A stretch of DNA of 64,000 nucleotides from Tersicoccus solisilvae (GCF_014643255.1 NZ_BMJI01000001.1:62001-126000), one strand, 5' to 3'; positions 38,933 through 46,792 are shown, counted from the stretch's first letter. The notes: a model not told the origin generated them from the letters alone. Translations and numbers: made by a program.

Positions 38933-39364
38933 ATGCCCAAGCCAATCGTGAACAAGGCGACCACCACCTGGAACGGCGACCTGTTCACCGGTTCCGGCAC
39001 CGTCAACCTGGACACCTCCGGGGCGGCGAACCTCGCCGTCAACTGGAAGGCCCGCGCGGAGGAGTCCGGCTCGGCGACGACGCCGGAGGAGCTGATCGGT
39101 GCCGCGCACGCCACCTGCTTCACCATGCAGTTCTCCAACGAGCTGAAGGAGAACGGCACCCCGCCGACGACGCTGCGGACCAGCGCCGAGGTGACCTTCG
39201 AAGTGGGCAAGGGCATCACGGGCATCGTGCTGACGGTCGACGGCGAGGTGCCGGGCATCTCCGCCGAGGACTTCTCCCGGGTGGCGGACTCGGCGAAACA
39301 GCACTGCCCGGTGTCCCAGGCGCTGAAGGCGGTCGACATCAGCATCACGGCGACGCTGGGCTGA
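38933..39364 (+). CDS. OsmC/Ohr-family peroxidase
   Basis: A 143-residue protein of the OsmC subfamily that reduces organic hydroperoxides with two cysteines. The first reactive Cys is in HATCFTMQFSNEL and the second in AKQHCPVSQALK, as in OsmC from E. coli (which lacks the Ohr-type VCP motif). ATG at 38933 has GAGAGGA upstream. It is divergent from the second HD gene. Confidence 0.9.
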   Translation: MPKPIVNKATTTWNGDLFTGSGTVNLDTSGAANLAVNWKARAEESGSATTPEELIGAAHATCFTMQFSNELKENGTPPTTLRTSAEVTFEVGKGITGIVLTVDGEVPGISAEDFSRVADSAKQHCPVSQALKAVDISITATLG

Positions 39365-39469
39365 TCGGGCGGTTTGTCACCCTACTGATATCTCGATCTG
39401 CGAGGTAGATTGGTGACACCGGACCACGCGCCTGCGTGATTCCGTCCGGATGTCGAGACGGAGGCCAGC

Positions 39470-39688
39470 ATGATCGAGAAACTGCACGAGGCCGGGGTTC
39501 GCAGCGAGTGGGCCTACGCGGGAGGCTTCGCCTCCATCGCCCTGTCGTTCGTCGCGTGGGGCATCAGCCGTGCGAAGCCGGGTGACTCGAAGGACCAGTC
39601 GGACCGCTGGGGCATCTTCGTCGGCCACTGGGCGCCGAGCTTCTTCGCCCTCGGCGTCGCGCTCAAGCTCGAGGAGATCGACGACTGA
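39470..39688 (+). CDS. Small membrane protein (72 aa), function unknown
   Basis: Begins at ATG with GGAGG upstream (GACGGAGGCC). One or two short hydrophobic stretches are seen (WAYAGGFASIALSFVAWGI and FVGHWAPSFFALGVAL), separated by a charged loop (RAKPGDSKDQSDRW). It resembles actinobacterial small hypothetical membrane proteins found near stress genes. No function can be assigned. Confidence 0.65.
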   Translation: MIEKLHEAGVRSEWAYAGGFASIALSFVAWGISRAKPGDSKDQSDRWGIFVGHWAPSFFALGVALKLEEIDD

Positions 39689-39723
39689 GCACGGCGGCGA
39701 GCCCGGGAACGGAGAAGAGCGAC

Positions 39724-39939
39724 ATGGCTGAGGACGACCTGCGGGAAGGCATCCGCCGCGCCCGCGACCACGCCCTGACGCAGGAACAGGAAGAACTCGA
39801 CCGGATCGCCGGTGGCGGGACGGCCGAGGAGCAGAGCGCCGCGAGCGTTCGCCTGGCCACCCGTCAGGCGGTTCGCGAGGCGCTCGACGACGTGCTCGGT
39901 GAGCAGTCCGAGCAGCCGCGGGCGTCGTCGAAGGACTGA
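39724..39939 (+). CDS. Small acidic helical protein (71 aa), function unknown
   Basis: Starts at ATG with GGAG upstream, 35 bases after the previous small gene. The sequence is soluble and predicted helical (REGIRRARDHALTQEQEELDRI) with high Glu/Arg/Ala content. A strong terminator follows the stop, so it ends a two-gene unit with the 72-residue membrane protein. Function unknown. Confidence 0.6.
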   Translation: MAEDDLREGIRRARDHALTQEQEELDRIAGGGTAEEQSAASVRLATRQAVREALDDVLGEQSEQPRASSKD

Positions 39940-39979
39940 GGTCGCTCGACGGAGTGACCGTCGAGGCGACCTCCATACC

Positions 39980-40019
39980 AGCAGAACGGGCGGTGCCGGT
40001 CGGCACCGCCCCTTCTGCT
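39980..40019 (+). terminator. 18-bp hairpin with one mismatch
   Basis: Arms at 39980-39997 and 40002-40019 (AGCAGAACGGGCGGTGCC and its near reverse complement) enclose the loop GGTC. It follows the small acidic protein and lies before the convergent HicB gene, so it can serve both sides. Confidence 0.85.
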
Positions 40020-40055
40020 GTGATCGGTTCACCGTCACGGCCACCAGCCGGCGGC

Positions 40056-40397
40056 TCAGTGGGCGATCAGGTCATTGACATAGCGATTGAGCGAGACCCC
40101 GGCTTCCTGCGCCTCGATGACAAGCTGCCGGTGTCGCTCCGGTGGCACTCGAACCTTGAGGTTGCCGCTGTACTGACGCTCAGCGAAGGGCAACGGCACT
40201 ACTTCGTTCCGAGCGCACATGTCGGCGACAACATCACGCAGGAGTCGGTCCAGCCCTTCGAGGGCGGCAAACCTGTCGGCGTCCAGCCAGGACAACGATG
40301 GGAATTCCGCAACGGTAGCGACGAACCCCTCGTCCTCCGGGGACCACGTCACCGCATAGCGGTAGTGGGCCACGATGGACGGCTCACACGGGTTCAC
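40056..40397 (-). CDS. hicB: HicB-family antitoxin
   Basis: A 113-residue protein with the HicB fold (YRYAVTWSPEDEGFVATVAEFPSLS...AALEGLDRLLRDVV) and a C-terminal ribbon-helix-helix (LKVRVPPERHRQLVIEAQEAGVSLNRYV), the DNA-binding part. It neutralises HicA and represses the operon. The GTG start at 40397 overlaps the HicA stop by 14 bases, which matches the normal hicA-hicB order. GC content here is lower than in the neighbours, as is common for mobile toxin-antitoxin pairs. Confidence 0.8.
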   Translation of the reverse strand: MNPCEPSIVAHYRYAVTWSPEDEGFVATVAEFPSLSWLDADRFAALEGLDRLLRDVVADMCARNEVVPLPFAERQYSGNLKVRVPPERHRQLVIEAQEAGVSLNRYVNDLIAH

Positions 40398-40644
40398 TGT
40401 TCTGCTCCTTGAGACGATCGATGGCGAGGACGACCTGTTTGACCTGATAGACCTTGGCCATGCCACCCTTGTTCTGGATATTGACCCTCGGGTCGCCAGC
40501 CCAAGGGGTGGCGAATACGAGGTGACTTCCCCCGCGCTGTCGTGGCGCACCGAAGTAGTGACGGCACAGCGCCTCCAGGTCGCTGAAGCGAACGGACGAC
40601 GGTGATTCTCGAACCGCCGCTTCGATTCGATCCAGCACTCCCAT
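40384..40644 (-). CDS. hicA: HicA-family mRNA interferase toxin
   Basis: An 86-residue HicA toxin, a ribosome-independent mRNA-cleaving enzyme with a double-stranded RNA-binding-like fold. The catalytic His is in RGGSHLVFATPW, and the C-terminal KVYQVKQVVLAI helix is conserved. ATG at 40644 is placed at a direct repeat (TGGAACCA twice) that lies upstream and may bind HicB. It is divergent from the kinase gene. Confidence 0.8.
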   Translation of the reverse strand: MGVLDRIEAAVRESPSSVRFSDLEALCRHYFGAPRQRGGSHLVFATPWAGDPRVNIQNKGGMAKVYQVKQVVLAIDRLKEQNSEPV

Positions 40645-40663
40645 GGAACCACTATTGGAACCA
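40644..40663. promoter_or_regulatory. TGGAACCA direct repeat before hicA
   Basis: TGGAACCA occurs at 40644-40651 and 40656-40663, one helical turn (12 bp) apart, directly before the hicA start in the hicA/kinase divergent gap. It is a candidate binding site for the ribbon-helix-helix of HicB. Confidence 0.4.
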
Positions 40664-40728
40664 TAGGACAACACGGATCATTCCCGGTTGCAAGAGACAG
40701 GAGGACGTCGAGCACGTACATTCGCGTC

Positions 40729-41571
40729 ATGTCCGACGCCCTGACCGCCGAGCAGCGCCGCCTGCTCTCGTCCTGGCTCGGCGACTGGGAGCAGGTGGCC
40801 GACCTGTCCTGGCCGCTGCAGGACATCACCGTGCTGCACGGTTGCACGGCCACCGACGACGTCGTCATCAAGGCCAGTCCGACGACCCATCACATCGCCC
40901 GCGAGATCCGCGCCCACCGGCGCATGGTGGGTTCGCTCGCCGGCCGGACCCCGCGCCTGCTGCACGCCGACAGGGAGCACCGCATCCTCGTCACCCGATA
41001 TCTGCCGGGCGAGCTCGTACAGGGCACGGACGCCGAGCGCGATCCGGAGACCTACCGGCAGGCCGGCCAGTTGCTGGCTCGGCTGCACGGCGCAGGCTCG
41101 GACCACGTCAACGCCGGGTATGACGGCGCTGCCCTGGACAAGATCGGCGACCTGATCCGGCGGGCGGAGGGCCTCGTCGACGCCGACCAGCTCGCCGCAA
41201 TCCGGTCCCGCGCCGCACGACACCGCCTCGAGCCGCGCCCGGTCACGGCGACACACGGCGACTACCAGCCGCGGAACTGGCTGATTCATGACGGCGTCGT
41301 CTCCGTCATCGACTGGGGACGCGCCGGCTACCGGCCGTGGGTCTCCGACCTCATCCGGCTGGCCCATCAGCTCACCGGCAGCACGGTGCTGTGGGAGGCG
41401 CTGCTCGCGGGCTACGGGCGGGACCCGGCGGACGAGCCGGGCGCCTGGTTGCTGGACAACCTGCTGCAGTCGGTCGGCACCGTGGTGTGGGCGCACGACG
41501 TCGGCGATCCCGTGTTCGAGGCCGAGGGCCGGGCGATGGTGGCCCGTGTCCTCGACCGGTGGGGCTCCTGA
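40729..41571 (+). CDS. Aminoglycoside-phosphotransferase-fold kinase
   Basis: A 280-residue member of the APH/choline-kinase superfamily. The Brenner motif is THGDYQPRNWL (catalytic Asp), and the metal-binding VIDWGRAGY follows. The lack of closeness to a known aminoglycoside class means the substrate could be an antibiotic, a sugar or a small alcohol. It starts at ATG 40729 with an upstream purine run and ends in a hairpin shared with the formamidase. Confidence 0.8.
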   Translation: MSDALTAEQRRLLSSWLGDWEQVADLSWPLQDITVLHGCTATDDVVIKASPTTHHIAREIRAHRRMVGSLAGRTPRLLHADREHRILVTRYLPGELVQGTDAERDPETYRQAGQLLARLHGAGSDHVNAGYDGAALDKIGDLIRRAEGLVDADQLAAIRSRAARHRLEPRPVTATHGDYQPRNWLIHDGVVSVIDWGRAGYRPWVSDLIRLAHQLTGSTVLWEALLAGYGRDPADEPGAWLLDNLLQSVGTVVWAHDVGDPVFEAEGRAMVARVLDRWGS

Positions 41572-41580
41572 GCTCCACCG
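41557..41580. terminator. Hairpin between convergent kinase and formamidase genes
   Basis: CGGTGGGGCT at 41557-41566 and AGCTCCACCG at 41571-41580 form a 10-bp stem with one G-T pair and a 4-base loop. It covers the kinase stop codon and lies 13 bases before the formamidase stop. Confidence 0.6.
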
Positions 41581-41592
41581 GCCGAGCGACTC

Positions 41593-42843
41593 TCAGAACG
41601 CCGAGTGCGGCGCCCCCACACCCGCGTCGATGCGAGCCGGCCCACTCGCGCTGGGCCGGACGTCGACGTCGAAGATCGCCGTCGGGACGTAGATCGTCGC
41701 GCACGAGTTCGGGATGTCGACGACGCCGGAGAAGCGGCCCTCGACCGGTGCGGCGCCGAGCAGCAGGTACGCCTGTTCGGGCGAGTACCCGAACCTGGTC
41801 AGGTAGTCGATCGCGTGCAGGCAGGCACGCTGATAGGCGAGCTGCGAGTCGAGGTAGCGCTGCTCCCCGTCCAGGGTGACCGAGGTGCCGGAGAACGAGA
41901 TCCACTCGGAATACTGCGGGTCGCTGTTGCCCGGCAGGAAGATGGCGTTCTCGGCCACCCCGTACGTGTCCATGCCGCCGGAGATGATGTCGAAGCGCAG
42001 GTCGAGGTAGCCCCCCATCTCGATGCCCCCGCAGAAGGTGATCTCGCCGTCGCCCTGCGAGAAGTGCAGGTCCCCCACGGAGAAGTTGGCGCCGTCGACG
42101 AACACCGGGTAGAAGACGCGGGTGCCTTTCGAGAGGTTCTTGATGTCCTGATTGCCGCCGTTCTCGCGCGGCGGCGCGGTGCGGGCCCCCTCGGACGCCA
42201 CCCGCTCGAAGTCAGCCCCGGTGAGCGAGCCGAGGATGGCGCCGTCGGGCTCCGGCGGAAGCGCGAGCGGCGGGACGCGGTCGGGATCGGTGGCGATGAG
42301 CGTCGCCTCACGGGTGTTCCAGGTGCTCAGGAGCTCCCGCGAGGGCGCCGTCCCCATCAGGCCGGGATGGATCAGCCCGGTGAACTCGACACCCGGCACG
42401 TGGCGACTCGTGGCCTTCCCGCCGGCGAAGTCCCAGATCGCCTTGTACGCGTCGGGGAACTGGTCGACCAGGAAACTGCCGCCGTTGCGCCTGGCGAAGA
42501 TGCCCGTGTAGCCCCAGCCCTGCCCGGCGAGGGGACCCTCCTCCTGCGGGATCGGGCCGACGTCGAGGATGTCGACGACGAGCAGATCCCCGGGCTTCGC
42601 CCCCTCGACCCGCACGGGACCCGAGAGACGGTGCACCGTGTTCAGCGGAGCATCGCGGATGTCGTCGGCCGAGTCGTCGTTCTTGATGGCGCCGTCGAAC
42701 CACTCGCGGCACTCGATGCGGGCGCTCTGGCCGGGCTTGACCGACACGGCGGCCGGGATGTCGGGATGCCACCGGTTGTGGCCGAGGATCTCCTGCTCGG
42801 TGAACGGCTTCGTGGAGTCGAGGGGGAAGATGACGTCGGGCAT
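41593..42843 (-). CDS. fmdA: Formamidase / acetamidase
   Basis: A 416-residue enzyme of the FmdA_AmdA family that hydrolyses formamide to formate and ammonia. Landmarks are FTEQEILGHNRWHPDIPAA, AKPGDLLVVDILDVGP, WDFAGGKATSRHVPGVEF, HPGLMGTAPS, and a C-terminal CINIPN-like CATIYVP segment. ATG at 42843 has AAGGAG upstream. An FmdB-like regulatory zinc ribbon gene lies 44 bases upstream on the same strand, as in Methylophilus, so the pair serves nitrogen supply from short amides. Confidence 0.9.
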   Translation of the reverse strand: MPDVIFPLDSTKPFTEQEILGHNRWHPDIPAAVSVKPGQSARIECREWFDGAIKNDDSADDIRDAPLNTVHRLSGPVRVEGAKPGDLLVVDILDVGPIPQEEGPLAGQGWGYTGIFARRNGGSFLVDQFPDAYKAIWDFAGGKATSRHVPGVEFTGLIHPGLMGTAPSRELLSTWNTREATLIATDPDRVPPLALPPEPDGAILGSLTGADFERVASEGARTAPPRENGGNQDIKNLSKGTRVFYPVFVDGANFSVGDLHFSQGDGEITFCGGIEMGGYLDLRFDIISGGMDTYGVAENAIFLPGNSDPQYSEWISFSGTSVTLDGEQRYLDSQLAYQRACLHAIDYLTRFGYSPEQAYLLLGAAPVEGRFSGVVDIPNSCATIYVPTAIFDVDVRPSASGPARIDAGVGAPHSAF

Positions 42844-42887
42844 GGTGCACTCCTTCTGATCCGGACGGACTGGGTACTCCTGACGAA

Positions 42888-43172
42888 CTACGGGCGGGGC
42901 AACCGGGAATGACGGGGATCGCGGGACACCGGGCGCGGAGGCTTCCGGTCCCGCGGGACGGCGGAGACGACGCTCGGCGAGTCGGCCGTCTGCTTCGTCG
43001 CGTCGATGGCGCGCATGGCGGCGCTGCCGCCATGGCCGAGCGCGGGAGCGGTGAAGACGCGCCGCGTGGGGAGGGCGCACACGGGGCACACCGACGTCGT
43101 CGGCACCGTGCTCATCGAGTGGCGCTCGGTACTGACACCGTGCTCGTCACATCGGAAGTCGTAGCTCGGCAC
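42888..43172 (-). CDS. fmdB: FmdB-family zinc-ribbon protein
   Basis: A 94-residue protein with the zinc-ribbon start YDFRCDEHGV and the second pair CPVCALPTRRVFTAP. FmdB proteins accompany formamidase genes and have been proposed as regulators or assembly factors. The second Cys of the first pair is replaced by His (CDEH), unusual for the family but seen in actinobacteria. GTG at 43172 was chosen by the family start (PSYDFRC). Confidence 0.75.
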   Translation of the reverse strand: MPSYDFRCDEHGVSTERHSMSTVPTTSVCPVCALPTRRVFTAPALGHGGSAAMRAIDATKQTADSPSVVSAVPRDRKPPRPVSRDPRHSRLPRP

Positions 43173-43491
43173 ACTCACCCCGTTCGATGGAGGACGCCCC
43201 GGTCGACCGAGCGAGCTCGATCGACGCCTGCCGTCATTCAATCGACCGGGCCGGCACGCGTCAACCATTCCGGGCGGCAGCGGATCTCGTCGCGCCGGGG
43301 CCGCCGCCATGGGCATCCCACCGGGGCGCCGACATGCGCATCACCGGGCAACGATGCACCCGGCTGGTGACGCATATCACGGCTGCACCACTACTCCATT
43401 CCCGTCGACCACTCTGTTCTGCACAGCTACCCGTCAGTAGTATTCAGATGCATCTACATGCTTCGGGGGAAGCATCCATGGGGGGTCAACG
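43173..43491. other. Gene-free stretch with a hairpin before the decayed island
   Basis: No convincing gene is seen in these 319 bases. The last 100 bases are clearly richer in A and T than the surroundings and end in a perfect 7-bp inverted repeat (ATGCTTC at 43458-43464, GAAGCAT at 43469-43475) followed by a G-run ribosome-site candidate (43481-43486) before the next ATG. It probably marks the edge of the acquired island. Confidence 0.5.
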
Positions 43492-44129
43492 ATGAAGACG
43501 GCGGAGGAGATCGGCCGCGACCTGGACGGGTGGCTAGGGCGCCACACCCCGCCCAGTGACGCGACCGTGCGGGCCGAGGCGTTCACGTACAGTCCGGCCC
43601 AGTGGCGACGCTGGTGGCCGGCCACGCTCGACCAGCCGGAGGCGGTGTCCGCGACGGATGCCCGGCGGTCGATCCGGCGCGCCGACCTGTACCAGGGATC
43701 GGTGGGGCTGACGACGCCGGCCGAGGCGATCGAGTTGTACATGCGCATGTCCGGCTGGGGCTGCGAGACCAGGCAGTACGCGACGTGGCGCGCGGTACGG
43801 GCGCTCCAGCCCACCGGCGTGGGGAACGGCTGCTCGAGGCCCACCGACTGGTGCGGACGGGCCGGACCGCGGAGGCCTTCACCCAGATGCAGCGCGGCGG
43901 CGACCACCACGTCCAGGGGTTCGGCGCGTCGTTCTTCAGCCGTTGGCTGTACTTCAGCGCCTACGACGCGTGGGACGCCTCCTGGGGACCGGCCCCGCTG
44001 ATCCTCGACCAGCGGGTGGCCGCGGCGATCGGGTACCGCCGGTGGATGTGGTCCGTCGACGAATACCTCTACTACCTGGACTTCTGCGAGAAACTGCAGG
44101 CCCTGTGGCGCCCGGAGGAGCCGACCCAC
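43492..44129 (+). pseudogene. OGG-like DNA glycosylase-family protein, frameshifted
   Basis: The protein starts at ATG 43492 and reads to about 43820 (MKTAEEIGRDLDGWLG...RQYATWRAVRALQPTGV), then continues in another frame as GERLLEAHRLVRTGRTAEAF...HHVQGFGASFFSRWLYFSAYD...RVAAAIGYRRWMW. One missing G in the GGGG run at 43819-43822 explains the break. The second half looks like the OGG-like 8-oxoguanine glycosylase family found near phage-defence genes. The end around 44129 is uncertain because the frame runs on into the next protein without a stop, so a fusion by deletion is possible. The shift could be a real mutation or a base-call error in a G run. Confidence 0.5.
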
Positions 44130-44743
44130 GTGATCGAGTTCACTGAGTTCGACGGCGGCTGGGGCGACCGCATCGGTACCGCCTTAGTGGACGCGGTGTA
44201 TTCGAAGCAGATGGTCTACGAGACGAAGAACGGTAAGGGTCTCCTGCCCCGGCTGAGGGACTTCAACGAGAAGTACCCGGACGCCTCCGTGTCTCTCGCC
44301 GTGCTGACTTCTCTCACAGAAGGCCAGCTCACTGCGGTGTTGGGACACGGGAAGACGAATGGGCGGACCAAGGCGTCGGCCGTTCTCGAAGCGGCGCTTA
44401 ACCGCAAGGCGGTCGGCGTGATAAAGGCGCGCGACTACGACGCCACAAATGCTAAGCACCGCGACGCCTACACAGCGGTGCACGGACTCGGACCGGTTAC
44501 CGCGACTACTTCGGCGTGCTTCTGGGCACTCCCGACTTCAAGGTCGACACGTGGATCCGCCGCTTCATCGACCGCGTCGCGGACGAAGCCGGCATTGCCC
44601 GGACGGATGACCCAAAGGCCGTGCTGCGCGAGGCTCGCACTCGCGGAGACTTCGGTGCCACCGACACCCACCTCGATCACGCCGTCTGGCTGTACGAGCG
44701 TGCACGGGACACCGACCCGGAAACCGAAGAGAAATGCGCTTGA
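44130..44743 (+). pseudogene. Helix-hairpin-helix (base-excision-like) protein, frameshifted
   Basis: From GTG 44130 the frame reads IEFTEFDGGWGDRIGTALVDAVYS...GLLPRLRDFNEKYPDASVS...HGLG, then jumps at about 44487-44495 to TGYRDYFGVLLGTPDFKVDTWIRRFIDRVADEAG. The segment around the jump is the helix-hairpin-helix of an endonuclease-III-like fold. One missing G near 44491 restores it. The region uses A- and T-ending codons more than the neighbours, a sign of transfer. It would be about 205 residues if intact. Function unknown, presumably DNA binding or base excision. Confidence 0.5.
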
Positions 44744-44774
44744 CGCGCTACCAGGCAACCGAACTGGCACTCTC

Positions 44775-45345
44775 GTGACCGGCAGCGCCGAGAACCGTCT
44801 CGCCGCCGAAGCGCGAGCTCGTGTCCTCATCGACGCGCAGCTGGAGGCCGCCGGCTGGTCGGTACAGGACAAGAAGAACCTCAACCTCTTCGCCGGCCCG
44901 GGTGTCGCCCGCCGCGAGTCCGTGATGAAACCGGGCCACGGCCGTGCGGACTACCTGCTGTATGTCGACCAGCGAGTTGTGGGCGTCATCGAGGCCAAAC
45001 CGCAGGGCCACCCGCTCTCCGGCGTGGAGTGGCAGTCGGCGATGTACGCCAGCGGCCTGCCCGCCGACGTACGTTTGGCGGCTCGGACGGTCGACGGACG
45101 TCTGCCGTTCGTCTTCGAGGCCAGCGGCTCGGAGACGCACTTCACCAACGGTTACGATCCCGATCCGCGCGCGCGCCGCGTCTTTGCCTTCCCGCAACCC
45201 GGTAGCCTCGCTCGCATTCTTCGGGAGGCCGACGACGACGCCGACGCACCGACCTGGCGTGCCAAGGTCCGGCACCTGCCACCGCTGGACACCGGCCCTC
45301 TCCGACCGGCTCAGATCACCGCTATCCAGGGCATCGAGCGGAGCC
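44775..45345 (+). pseudogene. hsdR: Type I restriction endonuclease subunit R (HsdR), N-terminal fragment
   Basis: From GTG 44775 about 190 residues match the N-terminal nuclease domain of HsdR: ENRLAAEARARVLIDAQLEAAGW, GRADYLLYVDQRVVGVIEAKPQG (the PD-(D/E)xK core), then LRPAQITAIQGIERSL, the beginning of the helicase part. The normal continuation of the helicase (about 800 residues more) is missing; sequence after 45345 is unrelated. No HsdM or HsdS gene is in view. This is a dead remnant of a restriction system. Confidence 0.7.
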
Positions 45346-45450
45346 TCGTCGCGGTCGACGGCGGTCACATGCAGCCGGTCCAGACCGAGGAGGAGATCAC
45401 AGTTGGCGCAGTAAGCAGTGTCGTGATGGCAGCGCGCAGCAGGAGGCGCC
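45346..45450 (-). mobile_element. Possible ISL3-type transposase N-terminal fragment
   Basis: On the minus strand this stretch reads CHHDTAYCANCDLLLGLDRLHVTAV, which looks like the zinc-ribbon start of ISL3-family transposases (a Cys-x2-Cys pair then DLLLGLDGLHV). Only about 30 residues are covered, directly where the HsdR reading frame is lost. An insertion followed by deletion would explain both. The match is short and from memory of the family. Confidence 0.3.
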
Positions 45451-45585
45451 GTAAGCTCGGACAACGTCGAGGCCTTCCGGGGCGGTGTGCTTGGTCGCCA
45501 CCGATACTGGAGGCCTCGACCCACTTCTCCCCGCAACCGGCCTACCCCGGCGCGCCGCCCACCCCCACCTCAACTCTGAAGAGCC

Positions 45586-45801
45586 GTGAACGGCCTCTAC
45601 AAGACCGAGCTGATCCGTCAGCGCGGCCCTTGGCGGACCGTCGAGCAGGTGGAACGCGCGACCCTCGAGTACGTGTGGTGGTGGAACAACCAGCGCCTCC
45701 ACGGCGAGCTCGACATGCGCACCCCGATCGAGGTCGAGCAGGCGTATTACGCTGACCTGGAATCAGCCCAGCCGGCACTTGCCGGACAAAGCTCCCGATA
45801 G
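45586..45801 (+). mobile_element. IS3-family transposase, C-terminal remnant
   Basis: The last 71 residues of an IS3 OrfB-type DDE transposase (NGLYKTELIRQRGPWRTVEQVE...YVWWWNNQRLHGELDMRTPIEVEQAYY). The break falls immediately after the position of the catalytic Glu, which is lost (upstream frame holds TGA). The stop is at 45799-45801. It is a fragment without terminal repeats at its left side. Confidence 0.75.
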
Positions 45802-45964
45802 GAACGAAAGTCAGGCCGATTCAGCCAACCCCCAGATTTGGTCACTGGCCCACCGCGGGCCGAGTTGATCCTATCGGCTCATACCGGGGAATCTCACGAA
45901 CGAACTCATCACCGGGGCCTGCTGGGTGTGCGCCAGCTCCAGCCGCAGGCCTAGGCTGGCGACC

Positions 45965-46285
45965 ATGATCTTCATCTGCGTCAAGTTCCCCGTGAAGCCC
46001 GAGTACGCCGACCAGTGGCCGGAGCTGAGCCGCGCGTTCACCGAGGCCACCCGCGCCGAGCCGGGCAACAAGTGGTTCGACTGGTCCCGCAGCGTCGACG
46101 ACCCGAACGAGTACGTGCTCGTCGAGGCGTTCGACGACGACGCCGCCGAGGCGCACGTGTCCTCCCCGCACTTCGCGGCCATGAAGGACGAGTTCCCGCA
46201 GTACCTCACCGCGACGCCGAAGATCGTCTCCCGGCGGGTCGACGGCGACGGCTGGGACGAGATGGGCGAGCTGCAGGTCCGCTGA
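45965..46285 (+). CDS. Antibiotic-biosynthesis-monooxygenase-like (ABM) protein
   Basis: A 106-residue dimeric alpha+beta barrel protein of the ABM/YgiN group (FICVKFPVKPEYADQWPELSRAFTEATRAEPGN, ending VLVEAFDDDAAEAHVSSPHFAAM). Such proteins act as cofactor-free monooxygenases or quinone-modifying enzymes. It is the only gene between the decayed island and a bidirectional hairpin. The ribosome site is weak. Confidence 0.8.
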   Translation: MIFICVKFPVKPEYADQWPELSRAFTEATRAEPGNKWFDWSRSVDDPNEYVLVEAFDDDAAEAHVSSPHFAAMKDEFPQYLTATPKIVSRRVDGDGWDEMGELQVR

Positions 46286-46310
46286 CGACGCGCGCCCGGC
46301 GCGTCGTCAG
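46282..46310. terminator. Bidirectional hairpin overlapping both stop codons
   Basis: CTGACGACGCG at 46282-46292 and CGCGTCGTCAG at 46300-46310 form a perfect 11-bp stem with a 7-base loop. The left arm contains the TGA of the ABM gene (46283-46285) and the right arm the stop of the DUF2231 gene (46307-46309). Confidence 0.7.
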
Positions 46311-46792
46311 TCCTTCCGCCAGTCCGACCAGGTGGCCGCGGCGCCCGAGTGCCCGGTGACGACGGTCTGGTAGACGAGGAACACGCCGGCGAGCACGGTG
46401 AGCACCTGCAGGACCACGCGCAGCCACAGCAGGGTCCTGACCCGGTCCAACCGGGGCAGCCGGCGCGTCAGCCACGGACCCGTGGCGAGGACCAGCAGGA
46501 CCAGCAGGCCTGCGAAGACGACAGCCACGGCCTTGAGCAGGTCGCCCTGCTCGGCGTGCGCCCGGATCAGTGGCTCGGCCGGCAGCGCCTCCTCGAGCCG
46601 CTCACCGGCGCTGGCGGTCAGGACGGCGAAGCCCGCGGACACGATACCGAGGACCGCCACCGTGAGCTCCGTCGCCCGTCGCCACCGCGGCACGACGGCG
46701 TAGAGGATGCCGCCGACCGCCGCCAGCGGGGAGAGCACCACGACGGCGTGCAGCAACAGGATGTGGGTGGGCAGGCCGACGAACTCGAGCAC
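46307..46792 (-). CDS. DUF2231 membrane protein
   Basis: A 161-residue membrane protein with four helices; the N-terminal block GLPTHILLLHAVVVLSPLAAVG contains the conserved His of the DUF2231 family. Between helices 2 and 3 is the segment ERLEEALP...LIRAHAEQGD. Family members are putative haem or redox-linked membrane proteins, without proven function. GTG at 46792 has GAGGAG upstream. Confidence 0.82.
   Translation of the reverse strand: MLEFVGLPTHILLLHAVVVLSPLAAVGGILYAVVPRWRRATELTVAVLGIVSAGFAVLTASAGERLEEALPAEPLIRAHAEQGDLLKAVAVVFAGLLVLLVLATGPWLTRRLPRLDRVRTLLWLRVVLQVLTVLAGVFLVYQTVVTGHSGAAATWSDWRKD

Noticed and set aside
40016-40024. Third copy of the IclR-like site (CTTCTGCT)
   Set aside because: The match is one half only and belongs to the arm of the terminator hairpin at 39980-40019.
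43602-45755. 717-codon open frame as a single large protein
   Set aside because: It joins parts of three unrelated proteins and an antisense-like tail; the true readings switch frame at about 43820 and 44490.
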